From the NCBI GenBank assembly GCA_035370465.1, contig DAOOVW010000024.1, forward strand, positions 17,520-25,634: a stretch of 8,115 bases of DNA. The letters are read 5' to 3'. The notes under the pieces were generated by a model. The model ran no database searches, was not told the origin of the DNA, and was given only the letters and a program-made list of their open reading frames with translations. The position numbers were made by a program, and so were the translations under genes. The stretch's first letter is position 1; each line of letters starts with the position of its first letter. This stretch comes from a bacterium. Its GTDB lineage: Bacteria > Ratteibacteria > UBA8468 > B48-G9 > JAFGKM01. Shown here one piece after another: positions 6,972 through 8,115 of this stretch.

Positions 6972-7771
6972 TTTCTCTCCTTTTTTATAAAAATTCTTCT
7001 TATCATTTTTGGGTGAAATATCACTATAAGAGTACCACCTATTATATTTCCTAATGTAACTGGTATAAGATTTTTCCAGATTAACAAAAAATTTTTTAAA
7101 AACTGCCCATTTACCATCAAACCCAAAGGTAAAAAATACATATTTGCTATTGAATGCTCATATCCAGATACCACAAAAACCATTATTGGAAAATATATTC
7201 CAAATATTTTACCTTCAATTGTCAAAGATGAAATACACATTATTACAGCAAGACAAACAAGCATATTACATAATATCCCTCTACAAAATGACTGGAATAA
7301 AGGTAAATTTATTTTTAAAATTGCAATATCAACTGCGACATCTCCTATTGGTGTTAGCCCTGATAAAAAACTTCCAAGTACTCCTGATTTTAGAACAATA
7401 TAGGATAGAAAAACAGACCCAATAAAATTTCCAATATAGACAACAACCCAATTTCTAATTAATTTTAATAAATTATATTTTCTATCAATCAATCCAAGAC
7501 ACATTAGGATATTACCTGTAAAAAGTTCTGCTCCCGGAATTAAAACAAGCATAAGTCCAACACTAAAAACACTACCTGCAAGAAATTTTAATATAACAGG
7601 GTCAACATTTTTGCCACTTAAAATTGTTAAAGATGCATGTGCACCAAAACCAATATAAATTCCAGCAAGAATTCCAAAAAATAAAAGTTCAAAAATTGTT
7701 GATTCTGCCTTTTTTATAACAATTTTCTCAAGTTCATTAGAAATTTCTAATGGTGAAAGAAATAATTTCAT
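6962..7771 (-). CDS. Formate/nitrite transporter (FNT) family channel, probable formate channel
   Basis: A 269-residue polytopic membrane protein of the FocA/NirC/FdhC family, which form pentameric channels for formate, nitrite, hydrosulfide or related small anions. Six hydrophobic segments are visible. The GAELFTGN motif lies at residues 80-87, NWVVVYIGN at 107-115, and CNMLVCLAV at 168-176. The hallmark GYEHSIANM at 203-211 contains His206, equivalent to the central pore histidine of FocA. The tail is short and basic (KKERKWK). The start ATG at 7771-7769 overlaps the metF stop as ATGA; a GGGGG tract at 7776-7780 lies four bases upstream and could act as ribosome-binding site. The stop overlaps the next gene by 10 bp. 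Lying between metF and fhs, its most plausible substrate is formate, feeding or draining formyl-THF. Substrate is inferred from context: FNT sequence alone does not separate formate from nitrite or HS- channels reliably, so no focA/nirC symbol is given. Confidence 0.88.
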   Translation of the reverse strand: MKLFLSPLEISNELEKIVIKKAESTIFELLFFGILAGIYIGFGAHASLTILSGKNVDPVILKFLAGSVFSVGLMLVLIPGAELFTGNILMCLGLIDRKYNLLKLIRNWVVVYIGNFIGSVFLSYIVLKSGVLGSFLSGLTPIGDVAVDIAILKINLPLFQSFCRGILCNMLVCLAVIMCISSLTIEGKIFGIYFPIMVFVVSGYEHSIANMYFLPLGLMVNGQFLKNFLLIWKNLIPVTLGNIIGGTLIVIFHPKMIRRIFIKKERKWK

Positions 7772-8115
7772 AAAACCCCCGAGTGTTCAAGAACTTCTGG
7801 AACATATTTGTCCCATCCAAGTGGCATTATGTGAATTCCATTACACATATTTTTAACTTCTTTTATTATTTCTACTGCTATTTTAATACTTACTTTTGTC
7901 CTTTCTTCTTTTTTTGCCTCTGCTATCATTTTTATATATTTTTCAGGAATACTTACACCTGCAACTTTTTCATTCATATATTTTGCCATACCTGCTGATT
8001 TAAGAAGAACAATTCCGCAAAGGACTGGAACATTATAATTTTCAGTCATTTTTATAAATTTTTCAAAAATATTTATATCATAGACGGCCTGTGTCTGAAA
8101 AAACTTTGCTCCTGC
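7768..8115 (-). CDS. metF: Methylenetetrahydrofolate reductase (MetF family), 3' part only
   Basis: The last 115 codons of a gene whose start lies beyond the right edge; the frame is open to base 8115. MetF enzymes are FAD-dependent TIM barrels that interconvert methylene-THF and methyl-THF in the cytoplasm. The visible part begins AGAKFFQTQAVYD, matching the conserved family stretch with the folate-contacting Gln (TQ-x-V/F-Y/F-D). It continues with the late-barrel segment VPVLCGIVLLKSAGMAKYMN, then GVSIPEKYI, and ends with the typical GIHIMPLGWDKYVPEVLE tail and a short GVL terminus, so the C-terminus looks complete. Its TGA stop overlaps the ATG of the FNT gene (ATGA, 7771-7768), implying translational coupling. 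Placement with fhs and a formate-type channel supports a C1-folate role. Whether it serves methionine synthesis or a Wood-Ljungdahl methyl branch (for example with MetV) cannot be told here. Family assignment is firm; physiological direction is inference. Confidence 0.9.
   Translation of the reverse strand, partial: AGAKFFQTQAVYDINIFEKFIKMTENYNVPVLCGIVLLKSAGMAKYMNEKVAGVSIPEKYIKMIAEAKKEERTKVSIKIAVEIIKEVKNMCNGIHIMPLGWDKYVPEVLEHSGVL

Noticed and set aside
7768..8049. A short stand-alone 93-residue protein starting at 8049
   Set aside because: The frame continues open to the window edge with AGAKFFQTQAVYD, a conserved MetF segment, so the Met at 8049 is internal.

Overview
The window is a compact, AT-rich stretch of bacterial DNA. 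All six recognisable genes lie on the minus strand, so transcription runs from the right edge to the left. The + strand is strongly pyrimidine-biased, as expected for the template of purine-rich low-GC coding sequence. Formyltetrahydrofolate synthetase, a MetF-type reductase, a formate-channel family protein and a minimal-type SufC-like ATPase together suggest an anaerobe using folate C1 chemistry. The GH106-like enzyme and short GC-rich interspersed hairpins would fit an uncultivated candidate-phylum bacterium. The taxonomy is an inference; no rRNA or marker gene is present.

In transcription order: (1) 8115-7768, the 3' end of a methylenetetrahydrofolate reductase gene (metF), cut by the window edge. 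(2) 7771-6962, a six-helix FNT-family channel whose start overlaps the metF stop as ATGA. (3) 6971-3837, a 1044-residue GH106-like glycoside hydrolase whose start overlaps the FNT stop by 10 bp. (4) 3836-3463, a 374-bp gene-free gap holding a composite GC-rich hairpin repeat and what may be the 3' remnant of a lost small gene. (5) 3462-1768, fhs, formate-tetrahydrofolate ligase. (6) 1681-839, a single-chain protein joining an MNT nucleotidyltransferase (antitoxin type) to a HEPN domain (toxin type). (7) 846-127, a SufC/SmsC-like ABC ATPase whose start overlaps the MNT-HEPN stop by 8 bp. (8) 126-1, non-coding sequence with another repeat-like hairpin.

The genes suggest two modules. metF, the FNT channel and fhs connect formate, formyl-THF and methyl-THF. 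The FNT protein probably moves formate in for assimilation, or out if methyl groups are being oxidised. The glycoside hydrolase sits inside this block, which raises but does not prove a link between sugar breakdown and C1 units. The second module is the MNT-HEPN fusion coupled to the SufC-like ATPase. The fusion carries both hallmarks of the type VII HepT/MntA toxin-antitoxin pair (GSX10DXD and RX4HXY) on one polypeptide, and is the most interesting item here. The usual SufB-like partner is not visible next to the ATPase; the window ends 126 bp beyond its stop.
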